NCBI GenBank assembly: GCA_934278995.1
Contig: CAKQWM010000004.1
Coordinates: forward strand, 1 to 64,000
Reading direction: 5' to 3'
Length of the DNA: 64,000 bases
Origin: an uncultured Clostridia bacterium
Lineage (GTDB): Bacteria; Bacillota; Clostridia; Christensenellales; Borkfalkiaceae
Shown one piece after another: positions 49,480-58,488 of the stretch. A program made the position numbers and the translations under genes. Each line of letters opens with the position of its first letter. Position 1 is the stretch's first letter. The notes beneath the pieces are model-generated. The model made no database searches. It was not told where the DNA came from and saw only the letters and a program-made list of their open reading frames with translations.

Positions 49480-51285
49480 TTATTTGCGAACGTTTTTATA
49501 CATCGGCCCGTAGGTTTGACAAGCGCGGAAATCCTGCCCCTCTTTATCCATACCGAAAGAGTTCCAGGACGCGGGGCGGTATATCGCGGATTCCTCTACG
49601 TTATGCATACAAACGGGAATACGAAGCATGCTGCACATAGTTATAAGATCGGCGCCGATATGTCCGTAACTTATAGCGCCGTGGTTAGCGCCCCAATTGT
49701 TCATTACGTCGTAAGCCGATTTAAAAGCGTCTTTGCCCGTTATTATCGGGGCAAACCACGTACAGGGCCAGGTATAGTCGGTACGCTTCCACAGTTTATC
49801 GGTAACTTCGTCGGGTAAAGCGACGGTAAAGCCTTCGGCAATCTGCATCACGGGACCTAAGCCCTTTACGAGATTAAGACGAATCATTGTAGCGGGCATT
49901 TCCGCTTTAGTTACGAAACGGCTCGAATATCCTCCGCCACGGAAGTATCCGAGGTCTGCGTACGGCCAAGAGGTATGAGCCATCATCGTATCTACGTCGC
50001 TGTCGGTAACCTTCCACCACTGCTTCATAGTAGGCTTACCGTTTTCGTCTTTGACCTCTCCGCAAGCGTCAACGCAACAAGCGCCGCTGTTTATAAGATG
50101 AATAAACCCGTCGGCTTCTTTCGCCCTGCCCGTTATATCGTAGCCCGTAACGCGTTTTACGGCGCCTGCCGACCAGTAAGTACGTACGTCGGCAAACATC
50201 TGAGCGCGCCCCGTCAATAATTTCATAAACAGCATGCTTACGCCGTTTAAAGTGTCGTTTTCGGTTGCGAGAACGTAAGGTTCTCTTGCTCCGTTCCAGT
50301 CGAAAGAGGAATTCAGAATACTTTCGGGAAAATCGCAGTTGGGGTAAAAATCCGTCCACTGGCGCTGACCTTGGAAACCTCCTACGATTGCGTTATGCCC
50401 TACCGCTTCTTCTTCATAGCCCGCGGGAAGATTCTCGTTGCCGTTAAACAAATCTTTTATAATGCACGCCGTTTTGGCTGTAAATTCCCAGTCTTTTTGC
50501 TTTTCGGCGGGTGTTTTTTGCATTTCTACGGGATTTTTATCGAAATCTTCCCGACATTTTTCTTTTATCCATTTAAGCGCCTTTTCATACTCCGCTTTAT
50601 CGTAAATACCCAACGTCATACGCCGAATGATTTCGACTTCGTCAACCGATTCCACGCGCATACCGAGATATTCTTCAAAAAATTCGGGCGAAATAATACT
50701 TCCGCCTATGCCCATGGTAACCGAACCTATCTGAAGATAACTTTTACCGCGCATGGTGGCGACGGCAACGGCGGCGCGGGCGAAACGTAAAATTTTAGTC
50801 TGAACGTCGGCGGGAATTTCTTTGTCGAAAGCGTCCTGCACTTCGTGTCCGTAAATGCCGAATGCGGGTAAGCCCTTTTGCGCGTGGGTGGCAAGTACGC
50901 TTGCAAGATACACAGCGCCCGGGCGTTCGGTGCCGTTAAAGCCCCAGACCGCCTTGATCGTCATAGGATCCATATCCATCGTTTCCGCGCCGTAACACCA
51001 GCAAGGCGTAACGGTAAGGGTTATATCGACGTTGCTTTGTTTAAATTTATCGGCGCACGCTGCCGCTTCGGCGACTCTTCCTATCGTGGTGTCGGCAATT
51101 ATTACCTTTACGGGTTCGCCGTTTGAGTATCTTACGTTTTCCGAAATCAATTTTGCCGCCGCTTTCGCCATATTCATGGTTTGGTCTTCCAAACTTTCTC
51201 TGACTTTAATTTTACCTCTCCGCCCGTCTATGGTCGGGCGGATGCCTATTACGGGATATTCCCCTATGAGTCTTGATTTTGCCAT
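49480..51285 (-). CDS. fucI: L-fucose isomerase
   Basis: A 601-residue Mn-dependent ketol isomerase converting L-fucose to L-fuculose (also D-arabinose to D-ribulose). It aligns with Escherichia FucI throughout: [20 protein letters not shown] at the N-terminus, [17 protein letters not shown], the metal ligands in [17 protein letters not shown] and CMHNVEE, and [10 protein letters not shown]. It has an AAAGGAG ribosome site. It follows the GH1 gene by 61 bp and is ended by element 17. No fuculokinase or fuculose-phosphate aldolase gene is in the window. Confidence 0.96.
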   Translation of the reverse strand: MAKSRLIGEYPVIGIRPTIDGRRGKIKVRESLEDQTMNMAKAAAKLISENVRYSNGEPVKVIIADTTIGRVAEAAACADKFKQSNVDITLTVTPCWCYGAETMDMDPMTIKAVWGFNGTERPGAVYLASVLATHAQKGLPAFGIYGHEVQDAFDKEIPADVQTKILRFARAAVAVATMRGKSYLQIGSVTMGIGGSIISPEFFEEYLGMRVESVDEVEIIRRMTLGIYDKAEYEKALKWIKEKCREDFDKNPVEMQKTPAEKQKDWEFTAKTACIIKDLFNGNENLPAGYEEEAVGHNAIVGGFQGQRQWTDFYPNCDFPESILNSSFDWNGAREPYVLATENDTLNGVSMLFMKLLTGRAQMFADVRTYWSAGAVKRVTGYDITGRAKEADGFIHLINSGACCVDACGEVKDENGKPTMKQWWKVTDSDVDTMMAHTSWPYADLGYFRGGGYSSRFVTKAEMPATMIRLNLVKGLGPVMQIAEGFTVALPDEVTDKLWKRTDYTWPCTWFAPIITGKDAFKSAYDVMNNWGANHGAISYGHIGADLITMCSMLRIPVCMHNVEESAIYRPASWNSFGMDKEGQDFRACQTYGPMYKNVRK

Positions 51286-51346
51286 AAAATTACTCCTTTT
51301 TTAAAAAAATCATAAACGATTGTCGATTATTTATAATTACGACGGG

Positions 51347-52684
51347 TTAATCAATTTTTAAATCCTCGCCGTTGCTTTCCGTCATTTTTTTAAACCAATA
51401 GGCGCTCTTTTTAGGGGTGCGCTCTAAAGTAGCGTAATCTACGTACACGAGTCCGAATCGCTTCGTATAGCCGTGCGTCCACTCGAAGTTGTCCATAAAA
51501 GTCCAATAAAAGTAGCCGATGACGGGCAATTTTTCCGAAACTTTCTTAATTACCTCTACGTGCCTTTTTATATAATCGATACGCATGTAGTCGGGAATAT
51601 CTCCGTCGAGAGTTTTCCACTCCGACAAAGCGACGCCGTTTTCAAAGAAAATTATCGGAAGCCCGTAACGATCATAGTAATATTTGACAAGATATTCTAT
51701 CCCTTCGGGCGTAACCTTCCAGCCCATCGCGGTAACTTTGTCGGAAGGTGCAACGGGTAATTTAGTCATTTTACCACAATCGTTTTTTACGTAAACGCCT
51801 TCGTAATAATTAGCGCCGAAAAAGTCGAAATTACTTTTTATAATCTTCAAATCGGCGTCGGAAGGGTTATAGCCGTATTTTTTAAACCACTTTTTATATT
51901 CGTCGGTAAACTCGCCTTTTATGAGCGCATCCGTAAAAAAACATCCGTCGTAAAAAGTCCCGTCAGGCTCGAAGTTGTATTTTTCAGTAAGTTCTTTATC
52001 TCTTTCGCTCGTCGGCAGCCGTGGATTAAAGCAAGGCGAAACGCCTAAACGAAGTTTATGTCCTGCAACTTTTCTCATTGCTTTTTCAGCCTTTCCTATA
52101 CACAACAGCACGTTGTGCGCGACACGGAAAACGTCGTTGCGACTCAATTTCAGAAAAGGCGCGTGGGCGCCCGTAAAATGCCCGTCCTCGACTGCTACCT
52201 GAGGTTCGTTGAAAATAATATAATTTTCAACTTTTTTGCCGAACGTTTTTACAACCGTACAAGCATAATCAGAAAAAAAGTCGCTTATTTCGTCGTTCAA
52301 AAAACCTCCTTTTTCAAACAACTTACGAGGTAAATCCCAATGATAAATCGTAACCCAGGGGGTTATTCCCGATTTAATAAGCTCGTCGATTAAATCGGTA
52401 TAAAATCGCACGCCGTCGGGGTTTATTTTTCCCGTTCCGTCGGGAATAAGTCTGCTCCAACTGACGGACAACCTGTAATTTTTTACGCCGAGTTCTTTCA
52501 TTAAAGCAACGTCTTCTTTGTAGCGACTGTAGTGGTCGCATGCAATGCTGCCGTTCATGTTTCCTACGATTTTACCTTCGGTAAACTCGGAATCCCAGAT
52601 ACTCACGCCTCTGCCGTTTTCTTTTTCGGCGCCTTCTATCTGATACGAGGCGGTGGCAACGCCCCAAATAAAATTTTTATTCAT
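51347..52684 (-). CDS. Glycoside hydrolase family 1 (beta-glucosidase)
   Basis: A 445-residue cytoplasmic beta-glycosidase of normal family length. The N-terminal signature is FIWGVATASYQIEGA, the acid/base Glu160 is in FNEPQ, and the nucleophile Glu348 is in FFENG. The aglycone-site stretch FMDNFEWTHGYTKRFGLVYVD is present. It lacks the phosphate-binding residues expected of 6-phospho enzymes as far as can be judged, so free beta-glucosides, galactosides or fucosides are likelier. Many GH1 enzymes also act on beta-D-fucosides. It is co-directional with fucI. Confidence 0.93.
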   Translation of the reverse strand: MNKNFIWGVATASYQIEGAEKENGRGVSIWDSEFTEGKIVGNMNGSIACDHYSRYKEDVALMKELGVKNYRLSVSWSRLIPDGTGKINPDGVRFYTDLIDELIKSGITPWVTIYHWDLPRKLFEKGGFLNDEISDFFSDYACTVVKTFGKKVENYIIFNEPQVAVEDGHFTGAHAPFLKLSRNDVFRVAHNVLLCIGKAEKAMRKVAGHKLRLGVSPCFNPRLPTSERDKELTEKYNFEPDGTFYDGCFFTDALIKGEFTDEYKKWFKKYGYNPSDADLKIIKSNFDFFGANYYEGVYVKNDCGKMTKLPVAPSDKVTAMGWKVTPEGIEYLVKYYYDRYGLPIIFFENGVALSEWKTLDGDIPDYMRIDYIKRHVEVIKKVSEKLPVIGYFYWTFMDNFEWTHGYTKRFGLVYVDYATLERTPKKSAYWFKKMTESNGEDLKID

Positions 52685-52809
52685 CGTTTTTCCTTGTATT
52701 CTTGATTTATCGTTTTAATTTATTTTCATTTTTTTACGGAATGTTTTTTTTTACGGAATGTTTTTTTTGTTACGGAAGATTTTTTTATATAATTCGCCAT
52801 CCCTTATCA

Positions 52810-52938
52810 GCCTCCCTTGTGTAAAGGGAGGTGGCGCGCGTCAGCGTGACGGAGGGATTGTTATATATAATTCGCCGCTCCTTTTAAGCCTCCCTTGTGT
52901 AAAGGGAGGTGGCGCGCGTCAGCGTGACGGAGGGATTG
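52810..52938 (+). repeat. Two tandem CCTCCCTT-type repeats
   Basis: Copies at 52810-52860 and 52888-52938 share hairpin CCTCCCTT / AAGGGAGG, GCGCGCGTCAGCGTGACG and GGAGGGATTG, joined by the TATATAATTCGCCG linker. They are the same family and orientation as at 183 and 617. Confidence 0.8.
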
Positions 52939-52940
52939 TA

Positions 52941-53095
52941 ATTAGTGAATTGCCCTTACGGTCGTGAATTGCGCGTAACCGCGCATGAATTGCTCCCGTT
53001 GGTCGCGTGAATTGCGCGTAACCGCACGTGAATTGCGTCTTGCAACGCATGAATTGCTCCCGTTGGTCGCGTGAATTGCGTCTTACGACGCGTGA
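52941..53095. repeat. GAATTG-punctuated hairpin array, copy 3
   Basis: About eight copies of GTGAATTGC or ATGAATTGC alternate with 10-12 bp spacers (GCGTAACCGC, GTCTTGCAAC, TCCCGTTGGTC, GTCTTACGAC). Orientation is opposite to the arrays at 1-611, while the adjacent CCTCCCTT units keep the same orientation. Confidence 0.75.
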
Positions 53096-53151
53096 AAGCC
53101 TTTCCTTAGGAGTGTGCGCGTAGCCTTTTTAAGCCGACTTTTTGCTAAAAA

Positions 53152-53185
53152 TAGCCGATAACGGGCTTATAGGCGGGTTTTTTAT
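53152..53185 (+). repeat. TATA-core element 18
   Basis: Left half CCGATAACGGGCT, core TATA at 53168-53171, right half GGCGGGTTTTTT. It is the last copy in the window. Confidence 0.7.
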
Positions 53186-53221
53186 TGCGATGCGGTAACG
53201 AAAATCATTAATTATAAAGCG

Positions 53222-55129
53222 TCAAAAAATAATTTTGACGGCGTTGGGTGTTTTTGACAAAGATATATCGTTCATGTGCGCCAGCCCATCGTCGGTGCCG
53301 AGTGTTGCGAACCGCGTGTCTTTTTTCAAGAGGTTTTCTTCGTTCTTTACGATACCCGAAACGTAGTTTACCGATTTTGGCTCGCTCCACGTTTTACCGT
53401 CGAAATATTCGGCGTAAACGAGATACTGCGCGCCTTCACCCAATCCGCAAAAAACTATGCTTTCGACGGTTTTCGGTTCGGTTGCGAAGCGCAAAAGATA
53501 CTCGCCCGAAACGTCGAACATCGTAAGCGAAGTTTTGGTACTGCCTTTATAAAGCAAAACGTCGTTCTTTTCTCCCCGATAGCGAATAAAAATTTCGGTG
53601 CGTATGCTCGAATACGTATCGGGAAGCATCAGTTTCAGGCGCAATACGCCGCGGGGTTTTAATACGGAAGATTTCAGGTCTTTAATTAAAGCGCTGACGA
53701 GTTCTCTGTTGTTTTTACACGAGTTTTGCCATGCGTTTTGGTAACTTGTTATTCCCTCTCGGTATTTTTGCCATAACCTATTTCCCGTTTTTTCGGCAAG
53801 AATAAACAATTTTTCGATTTGCTTCAAATAAGGAAGATAGTCCTCTACGCTTTTAATTCCTCCGCTTTCGTATTCGTCGAATATTTTATTGCCCGCCGCC
53901 GATAAAGATAACCTCGCGTAGGTTAGAGCGATATTAGCGTATAAATCGTCGAAAACGTCGTTGGTACGAGGATTTTTACTTTTATAATCCTCGAAAGCCT
54001 TTAAAACGGCTTTAACTTGCGCTACGAAAGCCGACAAAACGTGGTTGTTTTCCTCCGCAACGCGCATTATATCAGCGTGACAAAACAAGAAATCCGGGGC
54101 GAAAAGGTCGATTAAGCGCTCGGATAACTCTGCGCTTTGAATATATTCCGCAAAAACTTCGGGCGCGCTCGTTTCGTTTATAAGCCCGCTCCATAACCTC
54201 CCCGAGTAAGCCGTAACGGGCATCAGACAGGGATAAAAACAATCGGATCTTTCCCACGAAGTCAAAACCGCGCCGACGGGATTATGTTTTTTTGCGTACT
54301 CGGTGTAAGTATCGACGTTGAACGTTTGGGAAAGATTACCCGCTTTACAGCAAAATAAATATTTAAAGCCGAGTTTATCGTAAAGAACAAAAGGATCGAC
54401 GTGGCAACGCCCCGTCCACTTTCCCTTAGGATACGCGCCTATAAAGACGTAGTTCCAGTTACAGAAAATTATATCGCGCGGTAAAAGTTCGGCTACCGGG
54501 AAATATTCCAGCATATCGTCCCAAATCATCATTACTTTGCCCATACTTTTAACAAGATCGCGCGCGTGAAGAACGAATTTTAAAAACAATTCTTGCTTTA
54601 CATCGCCGTCGTCGATATGTTTTTTACAACGTTTACAACAGGCAAACTCGAAAATTTCATCCATGCCCATATGCACGTATTTACTGCGAAAAACCGAACA
54701 AACTTCGGTTACGTAAGTATCGATAAAGGTTTGAAAGTCGGGATTCGTTACGCAACCGTGGCTTCCCCTCGGATATAACGAAGAACAAAACCCTCTCCCC
54801 TCTGCGTTTTCGTCCGAAAACTCCGATAACGGGGCAAGTTCGTCGTAAACGAAAAACTTTTCCGTATGAGAAAGCGTTTCAAACGCCGGCACTACGCTTA
54901 ACCCTATATCTTCGCCGTAATTTACTATATCTGAAAGTTCTTCCAAGGAATACGACGACGCTTCGTCGAAAAACGACGTAACAAAAGTACGTACCGAGGC
55001 TTCCAGATATAACAGCACGGTATTATAACCGTTTTTCAGGCAAAAATCCATTTGCCGTTTTATAAAGTCCACCCGCTCTTTTTGACGCGCCAAATCTATC
55101 GAAAATGCTATTATTTCAAGTTTTTTCAT
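53222..55129 (-). CDS. Glycoside hydrolase family 20 (beta-hexosaminidase-like)
   Basis: A 635-residue cytoplasmic protein. The catalytic barrel (about 1-340) contains PAFETLSHTEKF and the hallmark HMGMDE (Asp157-Glu158, with Asp assisting the substrate acetamido group and Glu as acid). MMIWDDML and WERSDCFYP follow. A helical region (about 345-520) and a small beta domain (about 530-635) form the C-terminus. The usual N-terminal GH20b domain is missing. It removes terminal GlcNAc or GalNAc, pointing to mucin-type or host glycans together with fucI. The start lacks a good ribosome site. Confidence 0.88.
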   Translation of the reverse strand: MKKLEIIAFSIDLARQKERVDFIKRQMDFCLKNGYNTVLLYLEASVRTFVTSFFDEASSYSLEELSDIVNYGEDIGLSVVPAFETLSHTEKFFVYDELAPLSEFSDENAEGRGFCSSLYPRGSHGCVTNPDFQTFIDTYVTEVCSVFRSKYVHMGMDEIFEFACCKRCKKHIDDGDVKQELFLKFVLHARDLVKSMGKVMMIWDDMLEYFPVAELLPRDIIFCNWNYVFIGAYPKGKWTGRCHVDPFVLYDKLGFKYLFCCKAGNLSQTFNVDTYTEYAKKHNPVGAVLTSWERSDCFYPCLMPVTAYSGRLWSGLINETSAPEVFAEYIQSAELSERLIDLFAPDFLFCHADIMRVAEENNHVLSAFVAQVKAVLKAFEDYKSKNPRTNDVFDDLYANIALTYARLSLSAAGNKIFDEYESGGIKSVEDYLPYLKQIEKLFILAEKTGNRLWQKYREGITSYQNAWQNSCKNNRELVSALIKDLKSSVLKPRGVLRLKLMLPDTYSSIRTEIFIRYRGEKNDVLLYKGSTKTSLTMFDVSGEYLLRFATEPKTVESIVFCGLGEGAQYLVYAEYFDGKTWSEPKSVNYVSGIVKNEENLLKKDTRFATLGTDDGLAHMNDISLSKTPNAVKIIF

Positions 55130-55204
55130 TTAATACACTTATTTTATATCCGATATACAAAAACACGAAGCAAACGCTACCGCGTACAAGGTAGCAATCT
55201 CAAA

Positions 55205-55231
55205 GAGCGAGGGACAAGCCCTCGCTCGATG
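55205..55231. terminator. Terminator after surface protein operon
   Basis: GAGCGAGGG, loop ACAAG, CCCTCGCTC: perfect 9-bp stem past the stop of the 55285 gene. The T-run on that strand is short. Confidence 0.65.
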
Positions 55232-55284
55232 AATATACTACGTTTAAAATAAACATGTCGTACAACAACTGCACAGACTTTATT

Positions 55285-58200
55285 TTATTTAGTTACGGAA
55301 ACTTTATACGAAGCGCCTGATACGTTTATGGCTACGGTTTCCAACGTAACGGGTTGTTTCGTGTAATTGCCTGTATCAAGCGCTTTAACCGCGCCGTTTT
55401 CGTCCAGAATAGTTATTTCGCCGGTTGCCGTTTCGATAGTTACCGTTAACCACTTAGTTCCGTCGGTTGAATATCCTCCGCTTATACTGACGTAACCGCC
55501 GTTTAAAATTATGTTAACGCCGGTCCAACCGGTTGAAGCGACTTTTATTTTGAACGTAATCATACCGTTTTGATCTACGCTTGCATATTTGTTAGTTGTA
55601 AGTAATGGTACGTCACTACCATACGTATTTTGATTTCTAACGTACTCGGCTTTAGCCGCGTAGAATTTATTTGCGCTGCCTTCGACGGGTAACCAGGTAT
55701 CGATGGTTTTTATATAACCTTCGGCGTCGGGTTCAAAAGAATGAACGTAATTTACATTTCCGTTAACGACGTATTCGGTTTTTAATAAAGTAGTTTTGTC
55801 GGTATCGTAAAATTCCGCTTTTATTACGTCGGGGTTTACCGCGGCAAGGTCGAAATTACCTCCCGTCAACTTGACTTGAATTTGCGCAAGCGACGTAGGC
55901 GTTTGCGTATAATTGTCCATGTCAAGTCCCTTTTGAATGCCGTCTTCCGTCATTATCTTAATTTCACCGGTTGCGGTATCTATCGTTACGACGTACCAGG
56001 CGGGACTTGCAGAAACGCCACCGGAAACAGTTATCCAGCCGCCTGTTGCAACTATCCCTAACGAGGCCCAACCGGTATCGTTTATACGGATGCTGAATTT
56101 AATTTTTCCGTTTGCGTCAATGCCGACGAATTTATTGATATGTGAAACGGGCGTATCGGCTAGCGCAACGACTGCATTTTTAACAAAGTAAGTATCGTAA
56201 GAGAGTTTTACTTCAATACTTTCGTTTATCATAGACAAATCAACTACATTTTTTTCGGCGTCAAGCCATCTGAGGTTGAAATATTGTTTGTTATATCCGT
56301 CGCCGAGGTCTTCGTCGGGCTTAGCGTAGGAGTAAGTTGCCGCCGTACCTTTTATTACCTTTTCGGTGTGGAGGTTTTCGCCGTTTTCGTCAAGATAAGT
56401 TACCGTAAAGATTTCGGGGATTTCCGGGTTTATAGCGGCAACCGCTGCGTCTGCGTGAATTGCAAGAGAAATGGTATCGGCTGCGTAAGACTCGAAGGTT
56501 TTTTCTACGGCAAGTGTTCCGTCTGGTCTGTAAATCGTAATTTTTTTGTCTGCCGCGCTTGCTTTAACGGTAAACCATTTATTGAGTTCGCTGTCTAAAA
56601 CGGAAACGCCTTGTTCGTTTGCAGCATTCCAGGTTGCCGTTCCGTAAATAACGAACGAGGTTTTACCGGGTTCTTCCTGAGAACCGTCGGTTGCGAGAGA
56701 TTTAACAAGAACCTTAAAGATTACGTCGCCGTTTTCATCGCCGCGGACGTAAGAGTTCATTTGCCTGATGGTGTAATAGGTAATCAGACCGTCCATAGGC
56801 TTGTAATACGCTACTTCGCTTCTTACAAGCACTTCGTCTTTGTAATATACGTCGATGTCTTTGGTTATATTTTCAAAGTTTGCTATCACCATACCGTTTT
56901 CTTCGGTAACCCATTTTTCGTCGTGCAAATAAGTGTAACCGTCGAGGACTTCTTTAGTTTCGGGGTTAGGAATAATAGCGGTGTTTTGTGCGTTTTCTCC
57001 GTGGTTAACGGTTTCGGTCGCAGTTTCGCCGCCTCTATGATAGGTTACGGTGTAAGTATTGATTTTTACGCCTTTAACGTCAACGACGATGTTGCCCGTC
57101 GCTTCTTCTTCGGAAACGATAAAGCCGTATTCTTCGTTTAAAATTACCGCTTTTTCTTCGCCGTCGCCTACCTTATAGGTAACCGCAAGAGTTTTATATG
57201 ACTGCGTGTAAGCCTCGTTTAACGAAACGTTGATTTCTTGCTTTTCGCCGTATTTGTAGGTGTAGCCTTCGTTTGCAAGCGCGCCTTCCGTATTACATAC
57301 GTAACTTACGCCGTACTCGGGCAATACCACTTTAAGTATAAGTGCGTAATCGGCAGTCGTTCCGTCCTGAGCGGTAACGGTGATTACGTAACTATGTTCG
57401 CCGTCGGAAAGTTTACCGATTTCTTTGTCGAGTTTTGAAACGGAAACGTCGCTCGTAAGAAGTACTTCTACGTTTGCCGTATTCTTTACGACGTTTGCAA
57501 CGTATGTTTTCGTTTCGGCGTCGTAGGTTGCGGCTTCTCCGTTAACCTTTACGCTTTCGATGGTTTTTACACTGCTTTTCAGTCTGGTTACGATGACCGT
57601 GTAAATCGCTTTTTCGTTTTCGACCGAAACGGTAAAGTTAAATAAGTTGTCGCCGATCGTAAGATTTTCCTTTTTGCCGTCGCCTTCTACGGTCGCTTTA
57701 TCGTTGTTTGCTTCCGCCGCGATAGTTACTTCGGTAACTTCGTTTTCGACGGTAAAGACGTAGGCGCCCGCTTCGTTTCGGGTAAGTAAAGTTTCGCCGA
57801 TTTTTACCGATTTAACGGTGAGATCCGCCGCTTTACGAGTGATTTCCACCTTATAGGTTTGGTTTGCTTTTCCTTTTTTAACCGTTAAGGTTATTTCGTT
57901 TTTTCCGACTACAAGAGTTTTTTCGCCGTCGCCTTCCACCGTTGCGTCCGCCGTTTTGGGCGTTGCCGTAACGGTTACGGTTTTAACGTCGTTTTCGACG
58001 GTGTGTCTGTAAACGCCGTCGGCGTCGGCAGAAATTACGCTGTCGCCTATTTTAACCTCGGTAAGCGTTACGTCGGCGAGTTTACGGGTAATTTTTACCG
58101 TGTACTTATTTTCCGCGCCGTACGCGTTTACGGTCAGAATAAACTCGTTATCGCCTTCTTCAAGGTTAAACGTTCCCGCTCCGGTAATCTCTCCCGCGGA

Positions 58201-58398
58201 AGTAGTCGCTTCTATCGTCGCTTGGGTTACTTCGTTTTCTACCTCTGTTGAGTAAACCGTTTCGGTTGCCTGCAACTCGGTACCGTTTACCTTGACGGTA
58301 ACTACGGGTTTTTGGTTCTGGATAATTTTGCAAGCCGATAACATCACGGCTAAAAGCGCAACTATCGTCAAAACCGCTATCATTTTGTAGCGTTTCAT
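55285..58398 (-). CDS. Large surface lipoprotein with cadherin-like repeats
   Basis: A 1037-residue lipoprotein (lipobox VMLSAC). Residues about 30-360 hold four cadherin-like beta-sandwich repeats (PF12733 type), each about 85 residues with VKVNGTEL- or VKIGDTLL-like starts and a YTVKITRK-like end. Residues about 370-520 include MucBP or InlB-repeat-like segments (VTYHRGGETATETV). Three related beta-sandwich modules of about 150 residues make up the rest. ATG 58398 has AGAGGAGG upstream; an earlier in-frame start at 58431 is not needed. It is probably a glycan-binding surface scaffold. Confidence 0.85.
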   Translation of the reverse strand: MKRYKMIAVLTIVALLAVMLSACKIIQNQKPVVTVKVNGTELQATETVYSTEVENEVTQATIEATTSAGEITGAGTFNLEEGDNEFILTVNAYGAENKYTVKITRKLADVTLTEVKIGDSVISADADGVYRHTVENDVKTVTVTATPKTADATVEGDGEKTLVVGKNEITLTVKKGKANQTYKVEITRKAADLTVKSVKIGETLLTRNEAGAYVFTVENEVTEVTIAAEANNDKATVEGDGKKENLTIGDNLFNFTVSVENEKAIYTVIVTRLKSSVKTIESVKVNGEAATYDAETKTYVANVVKNTANVEVLLTSDVSVSKLDKEIGKLSDGEHSYVITVTAQDGTTADYALILKVVLPEYGVSYVCNTEGALANEGYTYKYGEKQEINVSLNEAYTQSYKTLAVTYKVGDGEEKAVILNEEYGFIVSEEEATGNIVVDVKGVKINTYTVTYHRGGETATETVNHGENAQNTAIIPNPETKEVLDGYTYLHDEKWVTEENGMVIANFENITKDIDVYYKDEVLVRSEVAYYKPMDGLITYYTIRQMNSYVRGDENGDVIFKVLVKSLATDGSQEEPGKTSFVIYGTATWNAANEQGVSVLDSELNKWFTVKASAADKKITIYRPDGTLAVEKTFESYAADTISLAIHADAAVAAINPEIPEIFTVTYLDENGENLHTEKVIKGTAATYSYAKPDEDLGDGYNKQYFNLRWLDAEKNVVDLSMINESIEVKLSYDTYFVKNAVVALADTPVSHINKFVGIDANGKIKFSIRINDTGWASLGIVATGGWITVSGGVSASPAWYVVTIDTATGEIKIMTEDGIQKGLDMDNYTQTPTSLAQIQVKLTGGNFDLAAVNPDVIKAEFYDTDKTTLLKTEYVVNGNVNYVHSFEPDAEGYIKTIDTWLPVEGSANKFYAAKAEYVRNQNTYGSDVPLLTTNKYASVDQNGMITFKIKVASTGWTGVNIILNGGYVSISGGYSTDGTKWLTVTIETATGEITILDENGAVKALDTGNYTKQPVTLETVAINVSGASYKVSVTK

Positions 58399-58488
58399 TA
58401 TGTTTCCTCCTCTAATGTTATTTACTGTCAAAAGACAGGTGCTACCATAATTTAAAAATGCGTATTAAGAGATATTATGCCTTAAAAA

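Larger units (their letters stand above)
52685..53221. other. Repeat-filled intergenic region
   Basis: Contains short T-rich repeats, two CCTCCCTT units, a GAATTG array and element 18. Apparent short ORFs here read through the repeats and are not genes. Confidence 0.75.

Noticed and set aside
52758..52967. Plus-strand 69-residue ORF with repeated SLPCVKGGGARQRDGGI
   Set aside because: It is a translation of two CCTCCCTT-type DNA repeats. Such readings are a common annotation artefact in clostridial genomes.
52941..53095. Possible CRISPR array
   Set aside because: The constant part is only about 9-10 bp, spacers are 10-12 bp and often palindromic, and no cas gene is present.
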